Part shown: positions 51,011 to 62,040 of the stretch, one piece after another | Numbering within the stretch: the stretch's first letter is position 1 | Layout of the letters: each line of letters opens with the position of its first letter | Assembly (NCBI RefSeq): GCF_048418805.1 | Contig: NC_132781.1 | Location: 60,823,148-60,887,147 of the forward strand | Source of the DNA: Vulpes vulpes | Lineage: Eukaryota > Chordata > Mammalia > Carnivora > Canidae | Reading direction: 5' to 3' | Length of the DNA: 64,000 nt | Position numbers and translations under genes: made by a program | The notes under the pieces: generated by a model | The model's input: only the letters and a program-made list of their open reading frames with translations | What the model was told of the DNA's origin: nothing | Database searches by the model: none

Positions 51011-52639
51011 AATAAAATGGTCAGAACCACAAAAAGAGAGCTGGCAAAACACTGCATTTCCTCAGCTGGAATATGACTTTCTAAAACATTTCTTCTGTAC
51101 TTCCCCTACCCAGGGCTGAGTAAGTATATAGCCCTAACTTCTCGAATTGACTACTTTTCAATCTCTCTTTATCAGGAGGAGATGGAAAACTCTTAGGGGC
51201 TTATACTAAACAAGCAGAAGTTTCAAGCACTGTCTTTTCTCCTCCTGTCTTCACATGCTCAAAAGTGTGGGCGCATCTGGTGATTAGCAGGAGCTAGGAC
51301 AGGGGGACCACTGTCTCTGTGTCCCAGGAGTCCCAGCTGGTCAGAGCTGAGATTCTGACACCTTTGTACATGTGCTCTGTTAGGTGACGCTCTCCATCCT
51401 GCCTTGGGCTCTTTGTACCTACTGATTTACAAGAGGGCGAGGGAGCCTCCGTGGAAAGAGACCAGTGGCCGCAATCAAGGCTCGGATGTAAACATGTGTG
51501 TGTGGAAGAGCAGGGGGCAGCAGGCAAGGCACTCAAGCCTTTCTTCCAGAAGGAAGCAGCATACTGCGGCATAGCTGACTCAGCCACAGGGTCAGAAAGG
51601 GGGATACAGGGATTAGTGGCTGTGGTTGGAACCTGCCCTCACCCTGGTAGTCCTCATGGGAACCACAGGAGCTGGCCCCCCACCCCCCCCACCCTGAATG
51701 CTAATACAGCCTTGCTGTGGGGTCTCTAGACTGTGTGCAGCCCAGAGAGGAGCGAGCCTTCTCTTCTGCAGTCACATGACAAGCAGTGGCAGTGCTCCAA
51801 GCGAGTGTGAGTGGTCATGCTACAGGCTGAACCTTGATGGCAGTGGAGCCTCAGAGAGGCAGAGAGATGACTGTGCCAGACGATGACTTCTGCTCAGTCA
51901 GCAGCAATGATGCCATCAGTATCTCTCACTTTCTAACTGTGAAAGCACTGACCATGGATGGCTCTGACAGGAAGTGGCAGCCAGGACTAACTCATGAGTA
52001 ATTGTATCACACTCCTTGGGATTGGGACTGCTGCATAAGCAGGTCTCCAACTCAACAGCATTGAAGATTAACTGTTTAGCAGGACATGATCCATTTCCAG
52101 AGTTGGCAAGGCCTGAGAACACTGGATTACACTAAAATAAGATTGGAGCTGGTGCCAGGTAGCAACTGGATGCATGGGGAACTGGGAATCCGGCCTTGTG
52201 TGAGTGAAGGGCATGAGATTTGGTAGAGCCTGGGGAGAGAGCGGGGGTGTGGGTGGTGGGCAGGGCTGGAGTTAAGAGAAAACTAGTGCTGTCTTCTGCA
52301 TGGTTGTCCTGGTGCAGAAAGTGCAGACAATCTACAGCGTCAGGGCAGCAGGAGAGAAGCAGGACCAATGGGAGAAAGCCATAGGGAGGCATGTTCTCCT
52401 TCAACCCGAGAAAGAATTTTCTAGAGCCAACGGCCTTCAGGAGAGAGTGAGCACCTAGCTTCACAGGATTCTAGCAGAGGTGGGATGGCTGAAGGATCAG
52501 GATGCTGAGGACCATTGGACTCCAGGTTCTCAGTCTCATGAACCAATAAAATTACACTTTAAAAAAAATTCTGGGTACCAACATAAGTTTCACACCAAAC
52601 AAGGGAGAACATAGTTACAGCCTTCCCAAGAGAGAATTT
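51011..52639. other. Unique sequence
   Basis: No exon or named repeat. A C-rich patch lies at 51677-51691. 'ACCAATAAAATTACACTTTA' near 52542-52561 carries an AATAAA word but no transcript is implied. Confidence 0.35.
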
Positions 52640-53095
52640 ATCAATCACATTCCAAGAATAAGAAATAAAAAACCCAGAAGAATAGACCACAATGTACATC
52701 TCCAATTTCTGTTCCCACAACAGGCTATGATGAAGCAGTGACTAGGAAGAATCACATCTGGAAGCAACACTGTGGATGAACCTTAGGAACAAAATATCAA
52801 GGGAAAGAAACAAATCACAGAGGGCTATACCACCACACTGTGTGTATTAAAGGTTCAAAATCAAGCACAACCAAAAATATATTGCTTAGGGACAAGCAAA
52901 ATTGTGGCAAAACTATTTTTGAAAAATGAAGGTATTGGAAATACAGCTCTAGGTGGTGGTTACAGCTGCGGGGAGGCCAGGGGCAGGCTGTGGGAGCACC
53001 CAGGTGCCTCTGATAGCATCAGACACTTCTGGGGTCTGGTGCAGGTGGCTGAAGTGCAGGTGTTTGCCTTATGACTTCATAACATGACGTATATT
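52640..53095 (+). mobile_element. Old L1 3' end
   Basis: 'ACACTGTGGATGAACCTTAG', 'GTATTAAAGGTTCAAAATCA', 'CTCTAGGTGGTGGTTACAGC' and 'TATAAAATATGCAATACAAA' match a diverged forward L1 3' end. Confidence 0.5.
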
Positions 53096-53999
53096 TTTGT
53101 CTGTATAAAATATGCAATACAAATTAAAAAACTACCAAAGGACATATACAGAATTATACCAAAAAATGCATCTATTTAAAAAAAAATTGGGCGGGGGGGA
53201 TTTCACGGTTATATCATTGTTTTCTATCCAGAATCCTTTCTGTTTGGGGACCTCCATCGACGGTAAACACAGAAATGAAGCTCATATGGCCAATGTGTTC
53301 CAGAACTTCCACTTTTGTCTGTCCTTTGCACCATTCCCGTGTCACATGGGTGTTTGAATGCCATTCTGTCACTTACGCAAACACAGGAAGTTGAGGACCA
53401 GTAGCTGGGGGGTGGGGGCAGGCTTGGGGGAGGGGCCATCCGGCTGGCTGGAAAAGCTGTGGAAAATGTGGAAAAATGTGGAGGCAATCTGGAATTTGGA
53501 AACCCTGGCAGTGGTAGGAGGGAAGCAGGCAGTGCGGCCCGTGGCCAGGGGAGGGCCGCTGTAAGAGGCCTTCTGGAAGATGGGAGGCCCCTGTGGTGCA
53601 CCTATCAGACCAGAGTTACACTTTGGTTCCTCCAGCCGTGCCCTTTCTGCACAGTGAGGAGTCCTGGGTCTGGAGATTGCCTTGTTCTGTTCTTGGACCA
53701 TACCCTGGAACCCGGGAGTTCCCTGCCTGGTGGTCCTGGGCCTGCCCCATGACAAGGGAGCCACACTGTCCTGTGGGGCCCCGGATGGTGGAGCACTCAG
53801 TTTCAGAGCGAGTGTGCCCTCCATGTGAGGGGCTATCTCTCACTCCCTTCCTTCTGACTCTGCAGGAAACCAATTGCCTTGTATGGCCTGCTCTGTGGAG
53901 AGGCCCATGAGGCAGAGGGACTCAGGAAGGCCTCAAGGAACAAGGGCGGGGGACGCTAAGACCCTTAGTCCCCAGCTCCTGAGAAATGGAGTCCTGCCA
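53096..53999. other. Unique sequence
   Basis: No exon supported. Open frames at 53224-53910 on both strands are compositional. Confidence 0.35.
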
Positions 54000-54215
54000 A
54001 CCCCTGCCTAAGTGACCTGGGAGATGGGTCCTCCCCCAGGGGAGGCTTCGGTGGAAAGCACCGGTTGCTGCCAACATTAGGAGACACCAGAGCCAGAGGC
54101 ACCCCACCTAAGCCACGCCCAGCTTTCTGACCCCAGAAACTATGAGATAATTAGTGTTTGTTGTTTCAAGCCACGAAGCATTGGTATAATTCGTTAAGCG
54201 ACAATAGATAAGGAC
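54000..54215 (+). mobile_element. Probable ERVL-MaLR (MLT1/MST-type) LTR 3' end
   Basis: 'GACCCCAGAAACTATGAGAT', 'AGTGTTTGTTGTTTCAAGCC', 'CATTGGTATAATTCGTTAAG' match the 3' end of old mammalian MaLR LTRs. No retroviral gene is present. Confidence 0.5.
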
Positions 54216-54904
54216 TCACGTGGCTTTCTCTCTTACCTCACCAGCCCTGGCAGTCCATGATTCCTCTGTCTTCTGCTTTGCTTGCTCTCCAACCATCTCT
54301 CCCTCAATTTTCTAGGCTCTTCTGGGGCGGGGGCAGCATGTGTCCATCCCATGGGATCTCCCAGGGCTTCTCTTTGTGCCACCCTCTGACTCTGGGGCTT
54401 CTCCCTTGGACGGAGGGGAACAGCCCAGCCCAGAGCTGGGTCCTGGAGGATGCCAGTTCTCAAACTTCTGCAGGTTTGCCCTTTAACTCTGGGGGCCCTT
54501 TGAGTCCCCTCCTGTTCCTTCCCTCTGGGTGGCAGGATTGCCAGGAGGCGCTGCGCACTCTCTGCAAACCACAGAAGAGCGTCTACAGCTTCTCCTCCCT
54601 AGAAAGGCGCCTCTGGTTCCCTGGTCTCCTGGGCCAGCTGCTTTCACCGTTGCCATGGAAAGAGAGGATTGTCAAGGGAAGCTCAGAGAAGCAGTCAAAT
54701 CGTGGGAGAGGGAGTGAGACGGTGGCCAGGCCCCAGGCTCCGCTTTTGGCTGGCACACAACCTCATGTTCCTCATTTCCTTGTAAATGCTCCTCTGAGGC
54801 TGCCTCAGCCTTATTTTTCTGTCTTTCCTGTGCAGGAATTGTGGGGTCTCCCCCAGAGCAGATTTTCCCAAAGGATACTTGGAAAGAATGGAATGAAGCT
54901 ATTG
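54216..54904. other. Unique sequence
   Basis: A 256-codon open frame crosses this interval but shows no domain and runs into a MIR; treated as chance. GTTGCCATGG at 54649-54658 is an RFX half-site. Confidence 0.35.
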
Positions 54905-55060
54905 GGAGAACATGACCCTCACTGGAGAGTCAGACCTGGGTTCAGATCCCAAGTCCGCTTTTCTCTAGCCACCGCTATGTGGGGCAAGCCAATTAATCTG
55001 TCTGAGCCTCACTTTTCTCATCTGTAAAATGGGTCAAAGCATCTACACTTTAGAATATTT
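54905..55060 (+). mobile_element. MIR SINE
   Basis: 'GTCAGACCTGGGTTCAGATC', 'GGGCAAGCCAATTAATCTGT', 'CTGAGCCTCACTTTTCTCAT', 'CTGTAAAATGGGTCAAAGC'. Confidence 0.7.
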
Positions 55061-55062
55061 TT

Positions 55063-55113
55063 TTAAAATGTTTACTGTGGTTAAAAGTTTTTAAAAAATG
55101 TTTACTGTGGTTA

Positions 55114-55114
<1 letters not shown>
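55063..55114 (+). repeat. Imperfect tandem duplication
   Basis: AAAATGTTTACTGTGGTTA occurs at about 55064-55082 and 55096-55114, 13 nt apart. Confidence 0.85.
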
Positions 55115-55145
<31 letters not shown>

Positions 55146-55450
55146 ACAGAAAATTTACCACTACAACTATTCTTGTGTACCACTCAGTGATATTAGTATA
55201 TTTACACTGTTGTGCAACCATCACAGCCATCCATCTCCAGAACACTTTTATCATCCCAAACCAAAACTCTGTACCCATTAAATAACTCCCCATTTCCCCC
55301 TTCCATCATCCCCGATGCTCCTTACCGGAGCTGCTCACTCTGCTCCTTACCGTCTCTTTGAATGTGACTACTCAGAGTTCCTTATGCAAGTGGAATCAGA
55401 TGGTATTTGTGCAATATGTCTAGCTTAGCTCATGAAACTGCTTCAGGGTG
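55115..55450 (-). mobile_element. Old L1 3' end with (TA)n
   Basis: Antisense L1: 'TATATTTACACTGTTGTGCA', 'CATCCATCTCCAGAACACTT', 'AACTCTGTACCCATTAAATA', 'GCAAGTGGAATCAGATGGTA'. (TA)n at 55121-55144. Confidence 0.7.
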
Positions 55451-56174
55451 TTTGAGGAATAATTGGAAATATGCGTGTGACAGCTCCAGCTGGAGGTGAG
55501 CATGTACTGGGTGCCTAGACATGTTCATGGATGAGCAACTATCAGGACAACACCATTTGTCTTCCGCGTTTCAAGGCAGAAGGAATAGGACAGAAGGGGA
55601 GGAGTCCACCTTCCATGTGGGGAATCTAAGCCCCGGGAAGGGAAGCAGCTTGCTCAGGTCATGTAAGGCCAGGATTCTAGATTGTCCTGTTTCAAGGCAG
55701 GCCATGTGGTTTATGACGGAACCAGGAAGGTTCCCTTGTGCCTTCAGGGCTACTACCAGATGTTCTGCCATTGGGACTTCATTATTCTGGGTCTTAATGG
55801 TTTTTGATTCTCAACTTGTTCATACATCTGTCTCTCCTCCTGCCCGTCAGCTCCTCAAAACCTGTGTCCCTCACTTCTTCATCACTATGTCTCTTGAACT
55901 TTCAGGGCAATGCTGTGATCCATACCTCCCGGCGTTAACTGGTGTACACGGTGCCATAATAAAAAGTGAGTGTTCGTGGGAAGTGCCTGTGTCCATCAGA
56001 GCCCCTAGAGCAGTACCTCCCCCAAACCAGAGGCCTCTTTCCCCAGCCTGCCTCTGCCAGAGCTGGAGAGTCACATTCCTACAGCCGAGGCTGGGTTGGA
56101 CTGGGGAGGCTGACACGTCCTGCTATGTGTGCCACCATTGCCAGGCCCCCCGGGATGTGTTTATTTCCTACTGA
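55451..56174. other. Unique sequence
   Basis: A 217-codon frame (55521-56174) is open but no domain is recognised. A possible reverse MIR lies at 55612-55670. Confidence 0.35.
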
Positions 56175-56600
56175 GACTGTGACAATCACCAAACACTTGG
56201 TGGCTTATAAAAACAAGTGTGTTAATTATCTCCTCGTTCTGAGCTCAGAGGTCTGTGATACAGTCTCCTTGGCCTAAAATCAAGGTGTCACCAGGGCTGT
56301 GTTCCTTTCTGGAGGCTCTAGGGGAGCATCTGTTTCCTGGCTTTTTCTGGTTCCAGAGGCTGCTTGAATTGCCTTCGTCCTCAAAGCCACTGGGGAGTGA
56401 CAGTCCTGGCATCACACCACTCCAACCTCTGCTCCTTCCTGGATTCTTCTGCCTCCATCTTTCACTGTTAAAGACTCTTGTCTTGGGCTCACCCAGATAA
56501 TCCAGAATTTCACATTTTATTTTTCAGGTCAGCTGACCAACGACCTTAATTCCTCCCATGGCCTCAGCTCCCTTTGCCACTTAACATGACATACTCAGGT
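56175..56600 (+). mobile_element. Ancient repeat, same type as 23297-23690
   Basis: 'AACACTTGGTGGCTTATAAA', 'AATCAAGGTGTCACCAGGGC', 'TTTCTGGAGGCTCTAGGGGA', 'GGGCTCACCCAGATAATCCA' match a common mammalian repeat I cannot name with confidence. Confidence 0.45.
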
Positions 56601-56753
56601 TTGGGGGGTTCAGTTGTGGATGTGTTAGGTGGCCAGTATTCTGCTGCCTTGTTGCAACAGGCCCCCTTGCAGATGTGGGTGGAATCACTTTCTGTGGCTC
56701 AAGCATCTGCATTTTACACCTGGGCAGAGGGGAGGCAGGAAGTGGGGAGTATC

Positions 56754-56961
56754 GGGATCCCTGGGTGGCGCAGCGGTTTGGCGCCTGCCTTTGGCCCAGG
56801 GCGCGATCCTGGAGACCCGGGATTGAATCCTACATCGGGCTCCCGGTGCATGGAGCCTGCTTCTCCCTCTGCCTGTGTCTCTGCCTCTCTCTCTGTGTGT
56901 GACTATCATAAATAAATAAAAACTAAAAAAAAAAAAAATAAAAAAAAAAATAAAAAAAAAA
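56754..56961 (+). mobile_element. Young SINEC_Cf with perfect 16-bp target duplication
   Basis: Near-consensus young form: 'GGGATCCCTGGGTGGCGCAG', 'CGGTTTGGCGCCTGCCTTTG', 'GGGCTCCCGGTGCATGGAGC', 'GTGACTATCATAAATAAATA'. Long A-rich tail. AGGAAGTGGGGAGTAT flanks it (56737-56752, 56962-56977). Confidence 0.97.
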
Positions 56962-56977
56962 AGGAAGTGGGGAGTAT

Positions 56978-57649
56978 GAGAAACTCATGATAGGTGGAGC
57001 TGAGGTTGGGGGAATCTCTGGTCAGCGCTCCATAGAGCCTTCCAAAGGGCCTCGTTCCCCCATGGCCTCAGCAGCCCTGTCCCCTTCCTCCTGCTCAGAG
57101 AAACCAGAAACCTCAGACAAGGGTCAGGGTGGGCGGCCTCATTCATGGCCGGTGAATTAAAACCCAGGTCTGAAGTATAAGTGTGTGTTTGTATCAGGAA
57201 GGTGGAGAGGTAGACAAGGCACCCCAGAAGAGACCCCCGGGCTTCTCAGGTGGGTTCTCCTGACTCCTGGAAACTTTCTTTTCCCAGAGCCCTGTCCACC
57301 CTGGTCACCTGCAGGCTGTGGATGAGCCCCTGGTCATTGATGGAGCTTGTGGTGACAACAGATATTTCTAGGTGTGTCTCTCTGAGATCCTTAAATGCTT
57401 TCATCCTGAGTCATGGAGAGCATGCAGGGGGCTCTACTGGAGCATGCAGAGGAATCCCAGTAGGAAAGTGATGTTGCAGTCATTTGGAGAGGAGTCATTT
57501 CATTAGAAGAAGAGTTAGAAAGTGAGACTCTGAAGATCGGATGGGAAGGTGCCTGAAACCCTCAGCCTCCACTGCTCTCAGAACAATGAGTGTGAGCCCC
57601 ACGCCGCTCCCCCGCCCCCCCAGCCGTGTCCGACCAGGTCTCCCCTTGC
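56978..57649. other. Unique sequence
   Basis: No exon or repeat recognised. Confidence 0.3.
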
Positions 57650-58085
57650 CTGTTTCTGCCTCATCAGCTTGCGCTTGACACCACATGTGTACCCTTCTCT
57701 CCTACCCACCTCGGGCCTTTGCAGCTGCTGTTCCCTCCTTCTTAAACGCCTTTCCCTCTCTCAGCCCCTTGTTACCTTTGACTTGACTCATCCTTTAGAG
57801 GCCAGCTTCATGATCATGTCCTCAGGAAAGTCTTCCCATTCCTACAGGAGCCAAGATGTCCCCCACACAAAGCCCTCAAGGGCCTCCTGTCTCTCACACC
57901 ACTTTTCATGGTTGCAATTCCTATTTCTGTGGTTGTTTGTCCTTGGTTATGTCTCCTAACAGTCTGTAAGCTCCCCAAGGGCAAGGGCTGCTGTGCCAGC
58001 TTTCACTCACTGCTGCATCTTCAGTTTTTAGCATCATGCCTGGTAGATTCTTAACAATATTTGCCCAGTGAACAAGAGAAGATGG
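57650..58085 (+). mobile_element. L2 LINE 3' end
   Basis: 'GGGCCTTTGCAGCTGCTGTT', 'CTCATCCTTTAGAGGCCAGC', 'CTCAGGAAAGTCTTCCCATT', 'GTCTGTAAGCTCCCCAAGGG', 'TTAGCATCATGCCTGGTAGA'. Confidence 0.7.
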
Positions 58086-58869
58086 ACAATTGCACTGTCC
58101 AAAAGTAGAAGATGTTTCTTTGGAGGGAGTGAGTCCTCCATCAGAGAGGAGCATTCAAATGCAACTTGATATTTGCCTGGAAAGAATATCTGTGTGGGGA
58201 GGGGGGCGGAAATGAACCATAGGATGAGTGCTTCAGATGAGCTTTCATGATCCCTTTGATCCCAAGAAGCTAGAGGAATGGGAAAAATGGGATGAAACAG
58301 CCCAAGTTGTCAACTCAATTATAAAAATTTTGCTCTTTATTATTTCATTCTTTTCCTCCACTAACTTCCATCTCTTCATCTTAAAATGGGATGATAATAG
58401 CTAACTCATACCCCAGCTCCTGGAGTCATCATGTGTACAAAGTAAGATGAGTCTTCCTACAAGGTTTCTTAGAAGTAGGGCCTTGGAGGGGCTTCTTGTG
58501 AAACCAATTTGCTGGTCTTGGCTGGTGATCACCTTAATCTGATCCCACGGGAGCTCTAGAGTGCAAATCATATCGTAGAGTCAGTTCCTTCTTGAGACAA
58601 GAGGGAGAACTTTCTGTAGCCCATTGGAGGCAGTAGTCCTTGGGTGCTGGGCACCCTAGAGGAGCGACAGGACCTCCCAGACAAACGGTATCCATCTGGC
58701 TGAAGTCAAGAAGGAGGCAGCTGTGACCTGAAGAGTCAATGTTCACAGAGGCTAGAGATGAGTGCACCAGCGGCGGAGCAGGGCTCGGGGGGGAGACAAG
58801 GAGACGTGGGCAGCACCGGGAGCATCGACTCCTCCATGTTCAGCATCTCAGTGCAGACCTAACTGGAAT
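58086..58869. other. Unique sequence
   Basis: No exon or repeat recognised. Confidence 0.3.
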
Positions 58870-59030
58870 CAGGGAGGTCACTCTTGGTATTAGGCACCCC
58901 ATTTTGCCAGTGAGGATGTGGAGGCTCAGAGAGCTTCAGCTACTTGTCTGAAGCTTTCCACTTCACTCAAGGGTGGGACCAGGACTTGAACCCCGCTTGT
59001 CTGCCTCCAGATCTCTTGTCCTGTTCATTC
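58870..59030 (-). mobile_element. MIR SINE
   Basis: 'CCCCATTTTGCCAGTGAGGA', 'TGTGGAGGCTCAGAGAGCTT', 'GGGACCAGGACTTGAACCCC'. Confidence 0.65.
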
Positions 59031-59390
59031 CTGCTGCCGGTACCGAGGCTCGCCTGCCTGGGAAAGGTCCTAGTCCTGCCACCCAGCAGAGGAGGTGAGA
59101 GCATCATGGGAGAGGGACCAGTGGGGTGGGAGGAGCTCCCTCCTTGGGGCTAGAGCTTTGGTATTCTTCCAGACTCTCAGTGTTGAGGTGTGGAAACCAG
59201 CTTTAGCTGAGTTCTTGCAAATTAGTCCTTTCTGGTTCCCACAAAGGAAGCAAAAATAACTGAGTGGGGAGAGAGGCTGTCAGGGACCCTTTGGGCCCCC
59301 ATAGATGTGAAAGGGAAACTAACCAGTTGTATCAACCACCAGTCTTCCTGCACAAGAAGCCCAGAACTGCCAGGCTCACCTGCAGGTGTC
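59031..59390. other. Unique sequence
   Basis: No exon or repeat recognised. Confidence 0.3.
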
Positions 59391-59910
59391 CAGGCTTACA
59401 CATATGCACACACGCACACACAGCACACACCAAAGAGGTGTGCTCATGAACCACCCTTGCAGACAAGCTCACAAATGCACACAAGCCTCCACTCCCTCAT
59501 ACTCAGCCATGTAGCCACACGCACTGAACAAGCACTCACCCTTCAAATGTACTTACACACCTGTATGAAGACAGCACATGTTCAGACACCAACATGCATC
59601 CATGCCTCAGTCCTACCACAAGGCACAAACAGACATATTTAGATGAAAATACAGGACTATACAAGTAGCCACACATATGCATAACTCTACAAACTCACTC
59701 AGGCACACACATACTCTCTCATATATATTTATTAAATTATCAAATATTGATCAAGCCCTAATATGTGCCAGGCATTCTCTAGGCGTGCAGATACATGGAC
59801 ACAGACATACTCAATTGTATCTGTATGCACATCGATGCACACTCAAGCATACACAGAGTCCCAGAGACACAGACACATACATACACAATCACAAGCATCA
59901 AAAACAAATA
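59391..59910 (+). repeat. ~500-bp degenerate CA-rich region
   Basis: ACAC, CACGCAC, GCACACA and ACATAC words are scattered through the plus strand for about 500 bp without a fixed period; an L2-like scrap ('TGTGCCAGGCATTCTCTAGG') interrupts at 59763-59782. Open frames here are His/Thr-rich artefacts. Confidence 0.7.
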
Positions 59911-60556
59911 TGACTGCTCTCCAGGCTCACACCTGGGTTTTCTTTCTGGCTTTATTGATATAGAATTGTCCATACACCCAATCTGATTCCTCATGTAATT
60001 GAATATGACAGAGGGGTGTTGTTTCTACCTCTTGGCTACCTCTCCCTGCAACCCCTCCCACATCCTTTCTCTTTTTCCTACTGTCTCCTCTCCTCCCTGC
60101 CCCCGCAAACCCTGTTTCTCTGGTTGGTCTCCTATCAGGGGAGGGGGCCACAATGCTGTTAACATTTGTAAGAAATCAAACCTGAAAATCTTGTGGGCCT
60201 GGGTTTCTGTCTTCCCTTGCATTGTTCCAACCCTTTTTCTTTTGTTCAGATCAACCCAACTAATTTTAGCTGAGGGGAGTCCCAGACCTGATGACCTGAT
60301 AAAATCTGTCCTGGAACTCAAAGTTGGGAGAATTTGGTTGGAAAGCTCAAGGGACAAGAAAAGGATCGAGTCTGTGGCCACAGGATGCATCCCTCACTCC
60401 AACTGTCAGGCCCAATCCCCTTACTTTAAGAAAAAAAGATAGAGGCTAGGAAAGAGGCAGAAACTTGCTTGAGCAAGGGCTTGTATCTGCGTTTCTGTAC
60501 ATACTTTCTAGGCAGTTGTCTCCACGCCAGGCACACTGACCAATAGTCTAATGGGG
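59911..60556. other. Unique sequence
   Basis: No exon recognised. The 147-codon frame at 59999-60442 has no domain. Confidence 0.3.
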
Positions 60557-60723
60557 CCGGATGATGAAGATGATGGTGGCAGTGGTGGTGGGCTGGTGAT
60601 GATGATGACGGTGATGATAATGGTGATGATGATGGTGATGGTGATGTTGGTAATGATGGTGATGATGATGATGATGATGGTAATGATAATGGTGATGATG
60701 ATGGTTGTGAGGGTAATGATGAG
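60557..60723 (+). repeat. (GAT/GGT)n trinucleotide array
   Basis: GATGATGGTGATGATGATGA-type array, about 165 bp, imperfect. Reads as Met/Asp/Val-rich in one frame. Confidence 0.95.
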
Positions 60724-60729
60724 GCTATC

Positions 60730-61070
60730 AGTTCACATATTGTGCCAGGCTCTGTTCTAAACTCTAGTAAATTATGATTCTCTCAGATGAGGCACCTAAG
60801 GCCTGCAGAGGTGATGTGTCACTAGCTTAAGATCCCACAACTAGGGATTCCTGGGTGGCTCAGCGGTTTAGAGCCTGCCTTTGGCCCAGAGCATGTTCCT
60901 GGAGATCCAGGATCGAGTCCCACATCAGGCTCCCTGCTTGGAGCCTGCTTCTCCCTCTGCCTGTGTCTCTGCCTCTCTCTCTGTGTGTGTCTCTTGTGAA
61001 TAAATAAATAAAATCTTTTTTTTTTTTTTTTAAAGATCCCACAACTAGTAATAGTGCCTGGCAAGCTCAG
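60730..61070 (-). mobile_element. MIR interrupted by a SINEC
   Basis: 'CTCAGATGAGGCACCTAAGG', 'GTGTCACTAGCTTAAGATCC' then, after the SINE, 'CACAACTAGTAATAGTGCCT'. Confidence 0.55.
60845..61032 (+). mobile_element. SINEC with perfect 16-bp target duplication
   Basis: 'GGATTCCTGGGTGGCTCAGC', 'AGGATCGAGTCCCACATCAG', 'TGCTTCTCCCTCTGCCTGTG', AATAAAATC then T16 and AAAG. AAGATCCCACAACTAG flanks it (60829-60844, 61033-61048). Confidence 0.96.
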
Positions 61071-61300
61071 AGAAGACATTGCACTGACTCATAGATGCCC
61101 GCTAGGCAGGAAGCCAGAGCAGGCAGGACCTGGGGAGGTCCTCCCACTCTTCTGGATCACTGTAAATATGGGGCACCTGGACCCCAGGGAAGGGACTTGC
61201 TCAGGTCATACAGTAAGATGGTAACAAGATCTCTTCTAGAGAGAGATCTGAAGCAAATACTCAAGCAAGCTCAGGCTCTCCAAGATGGAAAGAGATGTGG
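61071..61300. other. Unassigned sequence
   Basis: Possibly another reverse MIR at 61170-61230; no gene. Confidence 0.3.
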
Positions 61301-61301
61301 T

Positions 61302-61471
61302 GGGATGCCTGGGTGGCTCAGCAGTTGACTGCCTTCAGCTCAGGACATGATTTGAGTCCTGAATCGGGCTCCTTGCGGAGGCCTGCTTCTCCCTCTGCCT
61401 GTGTCTCTGCCTCTCTCTCTGTGTGTGCCTCATGAATAAATAGTATCTTAAAAAAAAAAAAAAAAAAAAAA
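61302..61471 (+). mobile_element. SINEC, host of a nested young copy
   Basis: 'GGGATGCCTGGGTGGCTCAG', 'TGCTTCTCCCTCTGCCTGTG', 22-nt poly(A). Its target repeat GAAAG(A/G)GGTGTGG-like pair lies at 61288-61300 and 61671-61683, outside the nested SINE. Confidence 0.93.
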
Positions 61472-61474
61472 GCT

Positions 61475-61660
61475 GGGATCCCTGGGTGGCGCAGCGGTTT
61501 GGCGCCTGCCTTTGGCCCAGGGCGCGATCCTGGAGACCCGGGATCGAATCCCACGTCGGGCTCCCGGTGCATGGAGCCTGCTTCTCCCTCTGCCTATGTC
61601 TCTGCCTCTCTCTCTCTCTCTCTGTGACTATCATAAATAAATAAAATTAAAAAAAAAAAA
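61475..61660 (+). mobile_element. Young SINEC_Cf nested in a SINE tail
   Basis: Closest match in the window to the young form: 'GGGATCCCTGGGTGGCGCAG', 'GGGATCGAATCCCACGTCGG', 'GGGCTCCCGGTGCATGGAGC', 'GTGACTATCATAAATAAATA'. A11-12 plus GCT flanks it on both sides. Confidence 0.97.
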
Positions 61661-61760
61661 GCTAAAAAAAGAAAGGGGTGTGGCTAAGTCTGACTTGTTC
61701 ACACTGAGGAGGTGGAGTCAGTCAGAAAACATACACGAATATACTTGCCAAGCTTATAGC

Positions 61761-61792
61761 ACGAAGCTGGGCACCCACGAAGCTGGGCACCC
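61761..61792 (+). repeat. Two perfect 16-bp tandem copies
   Basis: ACGAAGCTGGGCACCC occurs twice head to tail. Confidence 0.95.
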
Positions 61793-61869
61793 AGCAGGGG
61801 CTCCAGTAGTGCCAGCCACTCCGCTGTCCAGAAAACAAACAGGACCAAGGCTTCAGAAAGGTCAAAATG

Positions 61870-62040
61870 CAGGGAGCCTGGGTGGCTCAGCGATTTAGCG
61901 CCTGCCTTCAACCCAGGGTGTGATCCCAGAGACCCGGGATTGAGTCCCATGTCAGGCTCCCTGCATGCTTCTCCCTCTGCCTGTATCTCTGCACCCCCCT
62001 TTCGAATAAATAAATAAATAAAATAAAACTTAAAAAAAAA
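61870..62040 (+). mobile_element. SINEC with 14-bp target duplication
   Basis: 'CAGGGAGCCTGGGTGGCTCA', 'GGGATTGAGTCCCATGTCAG', 'GCTTCTCCCTCTGCCTGTAT', with a 9-bp-type deletion before the CT tract and 'CGAATAAATAAATAAATAAA'. AGAAAGGTCAA(A/C)ATG flanks it. Confidence 0.93.

Noticed and set aside
54000..54215. Endogenous retrovirus genes near the LTR-like end
   Set aside because: Only an LTR fragment is visible; no gag, pol or env sequence is present nearby.
54257..55027. 256-codon open frame with Ser/Leu/Pro bias
   Set aside because: Ends inside a MIR and shows no recognisable protein family or splice context.
61475..61560. tRNA gene-like heads with A and B boxes in SINEs
   Set aside because: These are SINE heads derived from tRNA-Lys with changed stem and loop sequences and followed by CT tracts, not tRNA genes.
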